Part shown: piece by piece, positions 41,642 through 51,305 of the stretch
How the letters are laid out: each line of letters begins with the position of its first letter
Numbering within the stretch: the stretch's first letter is position 1
Notes under the pieces: model-generated
What the model was told of the DNA's origin: nothing
Seen by the model: the letters and a program-made list of their open reading frames with translations, nothing else
Databases searched by the model: none
DNA from: Verrucomicrobiota bacterium
Lineage (GTDB): Bacteria > Verrucomicrobiota > Verrucomicrobiia > Opitutales > Intestinicryptomonadaceae
Assembly (NCBI GenBank): GCA_023450935.1
Contig: JAEXGH010000012.1
Span: 36,542-100,541, forward strand
DNA: 64,000 bases
Reading direction: 5' to 3'
Translations under genes and position numbers: made by a program

Positions 41642-42772
41642 TCAGTCCCGAACCCGACTGTTGATAAACCCACTCAGCCACTCGTGAAATTTCGGATATG
41701 CGGCAACAATGAACGCCGAAAACGGTATCGCCAAAATCATTCCCAAAATACCGTTTAATGCCGTGCCCCAGAAGAAAACTGAAAATATGATAACGGTTGG
41801 GTGAAGCCCTGTTTTATGTCCCATAATTTTCGGCGTAAGATAATATCCCTCCACAAGCTGGACGACACCAAATATCGCCGCCGCGGTGAGGCACAAGCCC
41901 GTTCCGCCGCCCGCCTCGAAAAACGCCACGGGCAGGATAACGCCCAAACCTACCATTGTGCCGAAATACGGAATTATGTTCAGCAGCCCCGCCGCCATAC
42001 CGAGAATAAAGCCGAAGCGAACGCCCGCAACAAGCAGTCCCGTTCCGAGCATCGAGCCCATTATGAAGGCAATCAGCAGTTGTCCGCGGAAAAACGACTG
42101 CATGATTTCCGAAAAACGGCGCACGAAAAACACTACGTTTGCGCGCGTGTTCGGCGGCAGAAATGAAATGCGCTCTCCGAACCAGTCGAAGAAGTCCCAC
42201 TCGGAAACGAGAATGTAGTAAAGGTAGATGGGCACGACAGCCGCCGCCGCAAAAAACGACGCAACTGCGGCAATCTCGACCGACGCGAACTTCGCGGTTT
42301 TGACAATCCCCGCGACTGCCTCCCTGCTTGTTGCGGGTTTCACCTCTGCCGAAGCCGAAATTGCGCCCAATTGCTCCGCCAAAAACTCCTTTACGCGCGG
42401 CGCGTTCTCCGACATATATTCGACAATTTTATCGAACAACCCCGGCAACGCCTCCGACATTTCGGAAACCTGAGAAAGCAAATACGGAACGCCGAAGACA
42501 AGCGCAACCGCCGCGACCAATGCGATTGCCGAAAAACACAGCCCGCACGCCGCTTTTTTTGAAAGCTTTGCGCGCTCGGCAAGCAGTCGGACAGCGGGTT
42601 CGGCGGCGTAGGAGAGAATCACCGCCACCGCCACGGGGAACAAAACGTAGTAAAACGCGTTCAAAAACATTCCTAAAAACCTGAACGCCAACACGACAAA
42701 CGCCGCCAACACCAAAACGGCAAGCGCGGTAATTGCGTATGAAACAATTTTTTTCTGAAAAACGCTTAACAT
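41642..42772 (-). CDS. AI-2E-family (PerM/YdiK-like) membrane transporter
   Basis: 376 aa, about eight hydrophobic segments. FYYVLFPVAVAVILSYAAEP near the N-terminus, ISFLPPNTRANVVFFVRRFS and the C-terminal GYYLTPKIMGHKTGLHPTVI followed by FFWGTALNGILGMILAIP are family hallmarks. Members export autoinducer-2 or act as Na+/H+ antiporters; the substrate here is unknown. Divergent from uvrA, with 31 bases between the starts. Confidence 0.9.
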   Translation of the reverse strand: MLSVFQKKIVSYAITALAVLVLAAFVVLAFRFLGMFLNAFYYVLFPVAVAVILSYAAEPAVRLLAERAKLSKKAACGLCFSAIALVAAVALVFGVPYLLSQVSEMSEALPGLFDKIVEYMSENAPRVKEFLAEQLGAISASAEVKPATSREAVAGIVKTAKFASVEIAAVASFFAAAAVVPIYLYYILVSEWDFFDWFGERISFLPPNTRANVVFFVRRFSEIMQSFFRGQLLIAFIMGSMLGTGLLVAGVRFGFILGMAAGLLNIIPYFGTMVGLGVILPVAFFEAGGGTGLCLTAAAIFGVVQLVEGYYLTPKIMGHKTGLHPTVIIFSVFFWGTALNGILGMILAIPFSAFIVAAYPKFHEWLSGFINSRVRD

Positions 42773-42803
42773 TTAAAAAAAATATTCTACATTACAGTCC
42801 ACA

Positions 42804-45800
42804 ATGCAACAAAATTTAAACGGCAAAAAAACGCGCGCAACAAAATCGAAGCCGAAAAGCTCCGCCGCCACAACAGCCAAAAAACGGGCGAACGCCGCGA
42901 CAGCGACGGCATCGTTGGACTGCGGAAGCGGCGCAGGCAAGCCGAATGTTTCCGACCCCGCGGGCGTGCCTTGCATTTCGGCGGAAGAGCAATCGGCAGG
43001 CGCAAAGCAGGCTTCGAGCGAATCCCCCTGTGCGCGCGCGGCGCAAACGCGGCAAAACGGCGACGCGTCGGTTGACGGCGGCGCAGCGGTTGCGCAAGAC
43101 GTAGCCGCAACCCCCGCCGACTGCATTGAAGTAATAGGCGCAAAGGCTCACAATCTAAAAAACATAAACCTTAAAATTCCGCGCGGAAAAATTGTTGCAT
43201 TCACGGGGAAAAGCGGCTCGGGGAAATCGACGCTTGCGTTCGACACAATCTACGCGGAGGGCTACCGCAAGTATATGGAAAGCCTCTCAGCCGACGCCCG
43301 CAGGCTGCTCAGCCAAATCGACAAGCCCGAAGTGGAGTCGATACGCGGACTTTCGCCTGTGATTGCCATTGAGCAGGTGAAGTCGCTCGGCTCGAACCCG
43401 CGCAGCACGCTTGCAACCCTCACCGAAATTGCCGATTACGCGCGACTTATCTGGGCTATGGCGGGCGAACAACGCTGCCCCAAAGACGGCGGCAGAATTT
43501 TGCGCAGAAGCCTCGACGACTGCGTTGCGGAAGTGGAAAAGCTCCCGCCCGAAGCCCGCGTGTATGTGCTTGCCCCAAAAGGATTTTTCAAGCCGACTCA
43601 AATCAGGGAGGAAATAAAAAAACTGCGCCAACAGGCATGGCAGCGCGCGTGTGTAAACGGACGGATTTTCGAGCTTGACGATCCCTCTTCCGAAAAAGAA
43701 GCCCTTGCGGGACTTGAAGCAAAACAGATTTCGCTCTCAATCGTAATAGACCGCTTCCCAAGAAGTTCCGCCGCTACAGACCGCATTGCCGACTCGCTCG
43801 AGCTGGCGTTCAGGGAGGGCGCTGAAAAGGCGGTTATTATGTATTCTGCAAACGGGGAAACCAAAAGTCTACCACTTTCGTCGGCTTTCGCGTGTGAAAC
43901 CTGCGCCACAACCTACGCGCCTTTGACAGTCCAAAGTTTTTCGTTCAACCACCCAAGCGGCGCGTGTCCTTTCTGCGGCGGAATCGGTAAAGTTATGCGG
44001 ACAAACGCCGAATTGGCAATCCCCGACGCGTCAAAATCAATAAAAGACGGCGCAATAAAAGCGTGGCGCATTGGCTCTAAGACAATAATAATCATTCACA
44101 ACCGCATTTTAAGGCAGCTTGCCGAACAATATCCGTTCAGCCTAACTACCCCGTGGAAGGACCTGCCCGAAAACGTGAAAAACTTTCTGCTTTACGGCGA
44201 CAAAGAACGCGTGTTCTCGCTCAGAATACGCCGCGGCAACACACGCCCCATACAAACGACTTTCGGCGGCATACTTGCGGACGTAGACAGAATTTGCGCC
44301 GACACTTCAAGCGACGCCGTCCGCGCGCGCCTTTCGGCGTTCCAAACAACTTCGGTCTGCCCCGAATGCGGCGGCGCGCGCCTTTCAAAACGTTCGCGCA
44401 ACGTATTTGTAGAGGGCATAAGCTACGACAAATTTTGCGCCATGTGCGTGGGCGATTCGCTCAAATTCATAACCAATCTTGTAGACAACAAAAAATACGC
44501 CCCAGTGCAGGACGCCGTAAAGGGGTTATATGATAGGTTGAAGTTCTTGGAGGAAGTGGGGCTTTCATATATCGGGCTGGATAGGGAGGCCTCTACGCTT
44601 TCGGGCGGCGAAGCCCAACGCGCTCGGCTTGCAACCCAGTTAGGAATGGACTTAACGGGAGTAACTTACGTTCTTGACGAACCTACGATTGGTCTTCACA
44701 AATCTGACAATTTCCGCCTGATAAACGCAATCCAAAAGCTAAAGGCGCGCGGCAACACGGTTCTTCTTGTTGAACACGACGAAGATGCACTTGCCGCCGC
44801 CGACTGGATTGTGGAGCTCGGCCCCGAAGCGGGCGAAAAAGGAGGCGAGCTCATTTTCAACGGAAGCGTTGAAGACTGCCTAAAATCTGACGTTTCGCGA
44901 ACGGGAATGTTCCTTTCGGGGCGCGCAAAAATAGAACGCCCCGCACCGAAAATAACGTTGGCTGACAGATATTTAACTGTAAAAAATGCGTCGGAAAACA
45001 ACCTCAAAAACATAACGGTAAAATTCCCCGTCGGGCTACTGACTGTTGTTTGCGGCGTCTCGGGTTCGGGGAAATCAACGTTGGTCAACGAGATATTGGC
45101 AAAAGCCGCCGCCGCAAAGCTAAACGGCGCAAAGGAAATCTCCGGCAAGCACGGCGGAATAACGGGGCTTGAATATTTCACAACGTGCGTGCGCGTAGAC
45201 CAGTCGCCAATAGGCAAAAGCCCGCGCTCAAATCCAGCGACATACACAAAACTTTTCGACCTTCTGCGAGAGCTTTACGCACAATGCCCGCTTTCAAAAG
45301 CAAGAGGCTACCAAGCAGGTAGATTTAGTTTCAACGTAAAGGGCGGCAGGTGCGAAAACTGCCAAGGAGACGGCTGTATCCACTTGGATATGCAGTTCTT
45401 GGGAGACGTTTACGTAACGTGCCCAAGTTGCGGCGGCAAACGCTACAACCGCGAAACACTTGAAGTCCGCTACAAGGGCTTGAACATTGCCGAGGCGTTA
45501 AACCTCACTGTTTCGGAAGCGTGCGAAGTGTTTTCGGCGCACCCGAAAATTATGTCCAAATTGCAGACGCTCAAAGACGTAGGGCTTGACTACATTCGCC
45601 TCGGGCAGGCGGCAAACACGCTTTCGGGCGGCGAAGCCCAGCGCATAAAACTTTCACTAGAACTTTCGCGGCGCACACATGGGCAGGCGCTATACATTCT
45701 CGACGAACCCACCACGGGGCTTCACTGGGACGACGTCGACAAGTTATTGAAACTCCTATTCAAACTCCGCGACGCAGGCAACACAATCATTGTGATAGAG

Positions 45801-45896
45801 CACCACCCCGATTTCATTCGCCTTGCAGATTACATAATAGAACTGGGCCCGACAGGCGGCGACAAGGGCGGATATTTACTCACCAAGCAGGGCTGA
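42804..45896 (+). CDS. uvrA: UvrA excinuclease subunit with unusual N-terminal extension
   Basis: 1030 aa against about 940 usually. UvrA, with UvrB, finds bulky DNA damage. Residues 1-107 are a low-complexity Lys/Ala/Ser/Gln-rich extension. Then Walker A GKSGSGKST (135-143), zinc motif CETCATTYAP...CPFCGGIGK, a second CPECGG site, first ABC signature STLSGGEAQRARLA, second Walker A GVSGSGKST, zinc module CENCQGDGC...CPSCGGKRYN and second signature NTLSGGEAQRIKLS with LDEPTTGLHWDD. The segment between first Walker A and first zinc motif matches the UvrB-binding region. Start further downstream would need an internal ATG and none precedes the ATPase core. Continues into an ogt-like gene after one base. 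Confidence 0.9.
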   Translation: MQQNLNGKKTRATKSKPKSSAATTAKKRANAATATASLDCGSGAGKPNVSDPAGVPCISAEEQSAGAKQASSESPCARAAQTRQNGDASVDGGAAVAQDVAATPADCIEVIGAKAHNLKNINLKIPRGKIVAFTGKSGSGKSTLAFDTIYAEGYRKYMESLSADARRLLSQIDKPEVESIRGLSPVIAIEQVKSLGSNPRSTLATLTEIADYARLIWAMAGEQRCPKDGGRILRRSLDDCVAEVEKLPPEARVYVLAPKGFFKPTQIREEIKKLRQQAWQRACVNGRIFELDDPSSEKEALAGLEAKQISLSIVIDRFPRSSAATDRIADSLELAFREGAEKAVIMYSANGETKSLPLSSAFACETCATTYAPLTVQSFSFNHPSGACPFCGGIGKVMRTNAELAIPDASKSIKDGAIKAWRIGSKTIIIIHNRILRQLAEQYPFSLTTPWKDLPENVKNFLLYGDKERVFSLRIRRGNTRPIQTTFGGILADVDRICADTSSDAVRARLSAFQTTSVCPECGGARLSKRSRNVFVEGISYDKFCAMCVGDSLKFITNLVDNKKYAPVQDAVKGLYDRLKFLEEVGLSYIGLDREASTLSGGEAQRARLATQLGMDLTGVTYVLDEPTIGLHKSDNFRLINAIQKLKARGNTVLLVEHDEDALAAADWIVELGPEAGEKGGELIFNGSVEDCLKSDVSRTGMFLSGRAKIERPAPKITLADRYLTVKNASENNLKNITVKFPVGLLTVVCGVSGSGKSTLVNEILAKAAAAKLNGAKEISGKHGGITGLEYFTTCVRVDQSPIGKSPRSNPATYTKLFDLLRELYAQCPLSKARGYQAGRFSFNVKGGRCENCQGDGCIHLDMQFLGDVYVTCPSCGGKRYNRETLEVRYKGLNIAEALNLTVSEACEVFSAHPKIMSKLQTLKDVGLDYIRLGQAANTLSGGEAQRIKLSLELSRRTHGQALYILDEPTTGLHWDDVDKLLKLLFKLRDAGNTIIVIEHHPDFIRLADYIIELGPTGGDKGGYLLTKQG

Positions 45897-45897
45897 T

Positions 45898-46365
45898 ATG
45901 AAATACTCTCTTTCGGTAAAAAATCTCCCGCCTATCACGGCGGAATTTGAGGACGACGCTCTGATTAGGCTAAGCTTTAAGAAATACACAACTAAAATAC
46001 TCGATATTCCACCGCTTGTCGAGAATCTGCACAAACAACTTGAGGAATACGCGGCCGGCAAAAGGCGGGAATTCGACGTAAAAATCAAACTTGACGGGAC
46101 GCCCTTTCAGACGGCGGTCTGGCTAGAATTGCTTAAAATAAAATTTGGACAAACGCGCTCATATCAAGAAGTTGCAGAGGCGGTTGGCGGCGCGAATAAG
46201 GCTCGCGCCGTAGGTATGGCGGTTCACAACAACCCGATATGCGTTATCGTTCCCTGCCACAGGGTGATTGGTAAAAACGGCTCACTTGTGGGCTTTGCCG
46301 AGGGACTTGGCGTAAAAGCAAAACTACTCGAAATTGAAGGCGTTTACCCTAAAAGACTACAATAA
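45898..46365 (+). CDS. ogt: methylated-DNA-protein-cysteine methyltransferase
   Basis: 155 aa. VIVPCHRVIGKNGSLVGFAE contains the PCHRV active-site Cys that accepts alkyl groups from O6-alkylguanine, and GTPFQTAVWLELLKIKFGQT the DNA-binding helix region; Tyr and Arg in SYQEVAEAVGGANKARAVG complete it. Placed one base after uvrA, so both repair genes are probably one transcript. Confidence 0.92.
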   Translation: MKYSLSVKNLPPITAEFEDDALIRLSFKKYTTKILDIPPLVENLHKQLEEYAAGKRREFDVKIKLDGTPFQTAVWLELLKIKFGQTRSYQEVAEAVGGANKARAVGMAVHNNPICVIVPCHRVIGKNGSLVGFAEGLGVKAKLLEIEGVYPKRLQ

Positions 46366-46428
46366 AAAGCGCACCAGCCGAAGAACTATCCGCGCGAGGC
46401 AATGCCAATTATCGGAAAAACCCACACT

Positions 46429-47502
46429 TTACTGTTTGTTTACCGCCGCTTCAAGCTCGATTTCAAAAAGCAAATCCGAACGGCAAACAGTGCTGTTTGA
46501 GGGGCAGAACGGGATTTTATGCTCCTTATTCCACGCATCAAAAACTTTTAAGTATTCGGGGCGCAGGCAATACACAACCGAATTAATTGTGTTTTCAAAT
46601 CCCATTCCGCGCGATTTCAAAATTCCTTCTATGACGGCGAGCGTTTGCCTGACTTGAGCGGCAATATCGCCCACATTTGCGGTTTTACCTTCGGCGTCAA
46701 TGCTCGCCGTTCCCGAAATCATAATGCGGTTGCTCCGCTGCGCGAAAATCTCTATTGCCCGCGAGAATGAACTTCCATATGACGTTGCTCCGCCCTGCAA
46801 TGGCGACGGCAGTTCGCTGACAAAATCGGCGTCGCCGCCGCGCTTCCCGCTTTTCGATTTAATTGCAAACACGCCCGACTCCATTTTTTTACCCGCCGGA
46901 TTCGGCGCACCTATGCCCGTGCTTGCGGGAAGCAGCCCATCGAACGTCTTTCTGTTTTTAAAAAACTCCGTCCGCGCCCTGTTGAAATCGGGATACCACG
47001 CGAGAATGTCGTCGTTGTAAAACCACGTGCGGACGGCGTCTGTCCATTTGAATCCGCATTCGTTTAAAACAGACTCAAGTTGTTCGAGGTTGGAGTGCGT
47101 ATGCGCGTAGGGGTCGCCATTGCCGAGCTGAGAATAAATGCCAAACGTTCTGCAATATACGTTGTTTTCGTCTTCATAAACTGCCGCTTTTGCGCCGAAG
47201 GAGGTTTTGACAAACTTCACTTCAGTGCCCGCAACTGCAACAAAATGGATACCAGCAAGAGTCGGTTGCGCGTCTTCGTCAAGCGGGCAAATCCAATTTA
47301 CGGGGAAATTCGAATTACCGAGCGGCTCGACGATTTCATAAAAACTCTTGGGCGCGTAGATTTCGGCGGAAACGACCTCCGCGCCGCACCCCCAAAACCC
47401 TCTAAACGCCTCCACTATACCTATATAGGCATCTTTGTGCGTATCGAACCTTATACTTTCATGGAGTTCGCAAACCTTTTTATCAAGACAAATTTTTTTC
47501 AT
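46429..47502 (-). CDS. RidA/YjgF-related, chorismatase-like two-domain protein
   Basis: 357 aa from MKKICLDKKVCELHES, preceded by GGAGG. Two YjgF-like halves: the first holds YAHTHSNLEQLESVLNECGF and TWFYNDDILAWYPDFNRART, the second GTASIDAEGKTANVGDIAAQ and ENTINSVVYCLRPEY. The middle FDGLLPASTGIGAPNPAG is reminiscent of FkbO/Hyg5-type chorismatases, which share this fold. I cannot say whether it hydrolyses chorismate, deaminates imines or does something else. Monocistronic by position. Confidence 0.7.
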   Translation of the reverse strand: MKKICLDKKVCELHESIRFDTHKDAYIGIVEAFRGFWGCGAEVVSAEIYAPKSFYEIVEPLGNSNFPVNWICPLDEDAQPTLAGIHFVAVAGTEVKFVKTSFGAKAAVYEDENNVYCRTFGIYSQLGNGDPYAHTHSNLEQLESVLNECGFKWTDAVRTWFYNDDILAWYPDFNRARTEFFKNRKTFDGLLPASTGIGAPNPAGKKMESGVFAIKSKSGKRGGDADFVSELPSPLQGGATSYGSSFSRAIEIFAQRSNRIMISGTASIDAEGKTANVGDIAAQVRQTLAVIEGILKSRGMGFENTINSVVYCLRPEYLKVFDAWNKEHKIPFCPSNSTVCRSDLLFEIELEAAVNKQ

Positions 47503-47592
47503 ATAAACCACTCCTCCGTATTTAAGACATAAAAACAAAAACAACCCGCATTGTCAAATTATTTTACAGCCATTCGGCACACAAATCACGCA

Positions 47593-48252
47593 CTATATGC
47601 GCTTAACCGAAATTCGCTTTGCGACGGATTTTGAAAGCGACATTTTTCCGCCGAACGTTTTTAGCGAAAACGAGCACGCCGTTATTTTATCGACCTGCAC
47701 GATTGTCCCCACGCTCAACTCTACCGATTTAGTTTGGTTTTTCTCCGTCTGCACATCGAGAACTACGGCACGGTCTCCTACGGCAAGCTCGCTCAGGCAA
47801 ATCGAATGGGGGCAATCGCTCTCGCAACCCGCCGCCTTGCTCAGGCAAGTGGAGCACGCATTGAAATTTGCGCCCTTTAAAAACCCGATAAGCTTCTCCA
47901 TAATATTGTCTTCCAGCGCGTGTTCCATTTTGCACGCGGCAATGTCGGCTTCCTCGGGGCAAACCCCGAGCACCTCTTTGAAAAAACCGCTAAGCAGCAC
48001 GTGTTTTTTGCGGACGTTCTTTGCGATTAGTTCACCCGCCGCGGTCAACGCAACGGGCTTGTATTTTTCGTATTCAACAAGCCCCCGTTCCGACAGCGAA
48101 ATAAGCGCGGCGGTAACCGAAGGTTTTTTAACAGACATCGCGTTTGCAATATCCGTCAACCTAACCCCGTCGGTTTTTCCGGAAGACAAGAACGATATTG
48201 CTTCAAGGTAATCCTCCAGATTCTCCGACAATCTATTTTTTCTTTCCGCCAT
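47593..48252 (-). CDS. DtxR/MntR-type metal-dependent regulator with FeoA-like C-terminus
   Basis: 219 aa. The N-terminal winged helix (ENLEDYLEAISFLSSG, VKKPSVTAALISLSERGLVE) and the metal-binding dimer region (KKHVLLSGFFKEVLGVCPEE, CKMEHALEDNIMEKL) are standard. A Cys-rich linker CSTCLSKAAGCESDCPHSIC follows and then an SH3/FeoA-like domain (LAVGDRAVVLDVQTE). The linker with five Cys could hold a metal or Fe-S cluster (inference). No transporter gene is adjacent; targets are unknown. Confidence 0.88.
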   Translation of the reverse strand: MAERKNRLSENLEDYLEAISFLSSGKTDGVRLTDIANAMSVKKPSVTAALISLSERGLVEYEKYKPVALTAAGELIAKNVRKKHVLLSGFFKEVLGVCPEEADIAACKMEHALEDNIMEKLIGFLKGANFNACSTCLSKAAGCESDCPHSICLSELAVGDRAVVLDVQTEKNQTKSVELSVGTIVQVDKITACSFSLKTFGGKMSLSKSVAKRISVKRI

Positions 48253-48338
48253 AGCTCACTCTCTTTCCAAACACTACCGGCACCACGCAGGTCGTCAAGA
48301 TTTTATTTACGTCTTTTCTCGAGTTCTATCGGCGAAAT

Positions 48339-48362
48339 CCGCTTTTTAATTCGGTAAAGCGG
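48339..48362 (-). terminator. possible hairpin after nrdG
   Basis: CCGCTTT (48339-48345) pairs with AAAGCGG (48356-48362) in the 166-base gap between nrdG and the regulator gene. There is no strong T run, so it may be RNA structure rather than a terminator. Confidence 0.3.
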
Positions 48363-48418
48363 CGTTCTGCAAAACCTTTTGTATGACGTTCCTCAAACAA
48401 AATCCGCAAAGCGAAAAA

Positions 48419-48898
48419 TTACAAATTGTTCTTGTGCAGATGAAGTATGCGCTGATTCGTGCTTCCGCGAAAGTCCAAATTTACATCGCGCTTGCTTTCC
48501 ACAAAAGGCCCGTCCACAAGCACATCAATATACTTCAAGCATTTTTTGCGCAACGGGTCTTTGAGCAAATCTTCATAGATATACCCCGTATAACACCAGA
48601 CATTCGCTTTTGTGCGTTTTTTCAATTTTTTGAGGAAATCAAGGAGTGCCTCGGGGTTGAACATGGGGTCTCCTCCGCTTAAAGTAACGCCACTAAGAAG
48701 CGGATTTCCAAGAATTTGCTCAAAAATCCGCTCCATAAAAGTGTCGTCCAAAACGGTACCCTGATTATATTCCCACGTTTCGGGATTTTGGCACCCCTTG
48801 CAATGATGGGAGCACCCCGAAAAATATATCGAGAAACGAAGTCCTTCGCCATCGACAATAGTTTCGGGGTATATGTTTATAACCCGCAGGGGGAACAT
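48419..48898 (-). CDS. nrdG: anaerobic ribonucleotide reductase activating enzyme
   Basis: 159 aa radical SAM protein. CSHHCKGCQNPETW is the CX3CX2C site of the [4Fe-4S] cluster; GVTLSGGDPMFNPEAL binds S-adenosylmethionine. It generates the glycyl radical on NrdD. Lies 13 bases downstream of nrdD. Confidence 0.95.
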   Translation of the reverse strand: MFPLRVINIYPETIVDGEGLRFSIYFSGCSHHCKGCQNPETWEYNQGTVLDDTFMERIFEQILGNPLLSGVTLSGGDPMFNPEALLDFLKKLKKRTKANVWCYTGYIYEDLLKDPLRKKCLKYIDVLVDGPFVESKRDVNLDFRGSTNQRILHLHKNNL

Positions 48899-48911
48899 TT
48901 CATCACACTCT

Positions 48912-51305
48912 CTAACAGTGCTTTACGCGATCGCGCTCCTCCGCCTGCTTTGCGGAATTCCACGTTTCGAGACTGCCGGTAAGATACCCCGTAATGCGGC
49001 GTATGCGCACGATGTCTTCGCTTCCGCAAACAGGGCAGCGCGAATAAATTACACCCCTGTGCCCACACGAACGGCAGGTATCTACGGGGTGGTTGATTGA
49101 ACCGTAGCCTATGCCGCTGTCGTTCATTGCCTTTACGATTGTAAAGATGCTCTTGATGTTTTTCTTGGCTTCTCCGTCGAGTTCCACATAGGTGATATGC
49201 CCGCCCCTTGTGAGCGCATGGAAGGGGGCTTCAAGCCTGATTTTTTCAAACGCGCTGATGGGACGTTTAACATCGATATGGAAGGAATTTACATAATATT
49301 CACGGTCGGTTACTCCGGGAATTATACCGTATTTTTTTCTGTCCATTCTGGTGAAACGCCCCGCCAAGCCCTCAGCGGGCGTTGCCAAAACGGAGTAGTT
49401 CAACCCGTATTTTTTCTTGTATTTATCGACAACCTCGTTCATGACTTCGAGAGCCTCAGTGAGCGTCTTGTAGGCTTCCTTGTTGTCGGCGTGGCCCTCG
49501 CCGTAAATTGCAACCATTGCGTTGTGCCCGCCGATGAACCCGATACCCAGCGTGCCGTGTTTGAGCACATCGCCGACCTGTTTATTCGGCGGAATTTGCG
49601 CGCCGCCTTTCCAAATGTCGTTGCCCATCATAAACGGGAACTGGCAGGCGAGCGCGGTGCGCTGGTATTGGTAGCGTTCGTAGAGCTGTTCGGCGATTGT
49701 TTCCGCCATCATTCTGACGGAGTTAAGGAAGATATTTTTAGCTTCGCTTTCTACGACGTGTTTATCCGCCCCCGGCCACATTTCCTCGGCCTCGCGCTTC
49801 GCCTCTATTGCCAAGCGGGGCATATTCATCGATGTGAACGAAAGGTTGCCCCTGCCCCACGAAGTTTTTTCGCCGTGGAGGTCTTCGAAAACGCGCGTTC
49901 TGCAACCCATTGTTGCAAGCTCGTATTTGAAGCGGTTTTTGTCGTTTTTCTTCCAGAGTTCATTGACGTTGAACGGAGCGTCGAGGAACAGGAAGTTCGG
50001 GAAAAGCGAATTCGATGTCGTTTTGCACGACTTCAACAGCAGGTCGAAGTTGGGCGCGGAGAATTTTATCTTGCCCGCCATCGCCTTGTCGAAATCTTTG
50101 AGTGCCTTTTCGGCGTCGGCTTCAGAGTAGGATACTCCATCTTTTACCTTGAAAATCTGTATCGGAAAAATCGGGACTTCGCCGCGACCAAGCCCTTCGA
50201 CCGTCGCATCGAGAAGCTCGCTGATTACCATTCTGCCCTCCGCGGAAGTGTCAGTCCCGTAATTTATGGAGCTGAACACAACCTGATTGCCGCCGCGCGA
50301 GTGCATTGTATTTAGATTGTGAATGAAGCCCTCCATTGCCTGATGCGTCTCCTTGCGGGTCTGCTCGTAGGCGTGGCTGATTATGTAGTCAATGTCGGCG
50401 TCGGAGAGCTTGATTTTTAGCTTCTTAAGCAATTCCGAAAGAGCCGCGCGCGTCTTTTCGCAGACGTCTATGGTGAGGATTTTTTTGTCGGCGAAATCCT
50501 TGAGTTCGGCAAAGGCCTTGTCGGATTGCTCCAAGCGCGCGGAAAAAGCCAAGTCTTTTACGAGTGCCTTTCTGAACGACTTAAGCACACCCTTCGCCAT
50601 GAAGTGGTCGAACGCGGGAATAGACTGTCCGCCGTGCTGCTCGTTTTGGTTCGTCTGGAAGATGATTGTCGCGAGCGTCGCGTAGCTTAAAATCGACTGC
50701 GGGGTGCGAATGCTGCCGTTTTTTGTGTGGAAACCGCGCTCGAAAATATCGTCCAAATCATACTGCACGCATGTTGTAGTTTTTGTGGGGTAGTAGTCGA
50801 GGTCGTGGATATGAATGTCGCCGTTGCGGTGTGCGCGCGCGTATTTAATGCCGATAAGGTATTTGTTTGCGTAGTCTTTTGTGACTTCGGAAGCGAACGT
50901 CATCATCTGCCCCGAAGGCGTATGCGCGCTCATATTGGCGTTGCTGAGGTTGACATCGTTCTTTTCGATTGACACAATGCCGTCCATGGTGCGCTTCATC
51001 GACGTGCGCTTGTCGCGCTCGGTATTGCGCCACTCTCTGTAAATGATGTATTTCTTGGCGATATACGGATTGACCAGCATGAGCTCGCGCTCGACGATGT
51101 CCTGAATTTCTTCAACCGTGATTTTATCGACATCAATCAAACCCGTCACGCGCCTGACAATTTTGTCGATTTCCATTTGCTGGTTGTTTACTCCGCCTGC
51201 GTTATACGCTTTTGTTATTGCCTTGCGGATTTTGTCCGCATCAAAAACCTCTTCGTTGCCGTCGCGCTTTACAATTATAACGTGCTTTTCCTGAACTGTC
51301 GCCAT
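48912..51305 (-). CDS. nrdD: anaerobic ribonucleoside-triphosphate reductase
   Basis: 797 aa, large for class III. An ATP-cone domain at the start (VIIVKRDGNEEVFDADKIRK) controls activity by nucleotides. The barrel has CVQYDLDD and the active-site Cys region; near the C-terminus CRSCGHRGVIYSRCPVCGSE is the zinc site and RRITGYLTGSLETW contains the glycyl radical (usual RVCGYLG). It makes dNTPs without oxygen, which supports an anaerobic life. Confidence 0.95.
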   Translation of the reverse strand: MATVQEKHVIIVKRDGNEEVFDADKIRKAITKAYNAGGVNNQQMEIDKIVRRVTGLIDVDKITVEEIQDIVERELMLVNPYIAKKYIIYREWRNTERDKRTSMKRTMDGIVSIEKNDVNLSNANMSAHTPSGQMMTFASEVTKDYANKYLIGIKYARAHRNGDIHIHDLDYYPTKTTTCVQYDLDDIFERGFHTKNGSIRTPQSILSYATLATIIFQTNQNEQHGGQSIPAFDHFMAKGVLKSFRKALVKDLAFSARLEQSDKAFAELKDFADKKILTIDVCEKTRAALSELLKKLKIKLSDADIDYIISHAYEQTRKETHQAMEGFIHNLNTMHSRGGNQVVFSSINYGTDTSAEGRMVISELLDATVEGLGRGEVPIFPIQIFKVKDGVSYSEADAEKALKDFDKAMAGKIKFSAPNFDLLLKSCKTTSNSLFPNFLFLDAPFNVNELWKKNDKNRFKYELATMGCRTRVFEDLHGEKTSWGRGNLSFTSMNMPRLAIEAKREAEEMWPGADKHVVESEAKNIFLNSVRMMAETIAEQLYERYQYQRTALACQFPFMMGNDIWKGGAQIPPNKQVGDVLKHGTLGIGFIGGHNAMVAIYGEGHADNKEAYKTLTEALEVMNEVVDKYKKKYGLNYSVLATPAEGLAGRFTRMDRKKYGIIPGVTDREYYVNSFHIDVKRPISAFEKIRLEAPFHALTRGGHITYVELDGEAKKNIKSIFTIVKAMNDSGIGYGSINHPVDTCRSCGHRGVIYSRCPVCGSEDIVRIRRITGYLTGSLETWNSAKQAEERDRVKHC

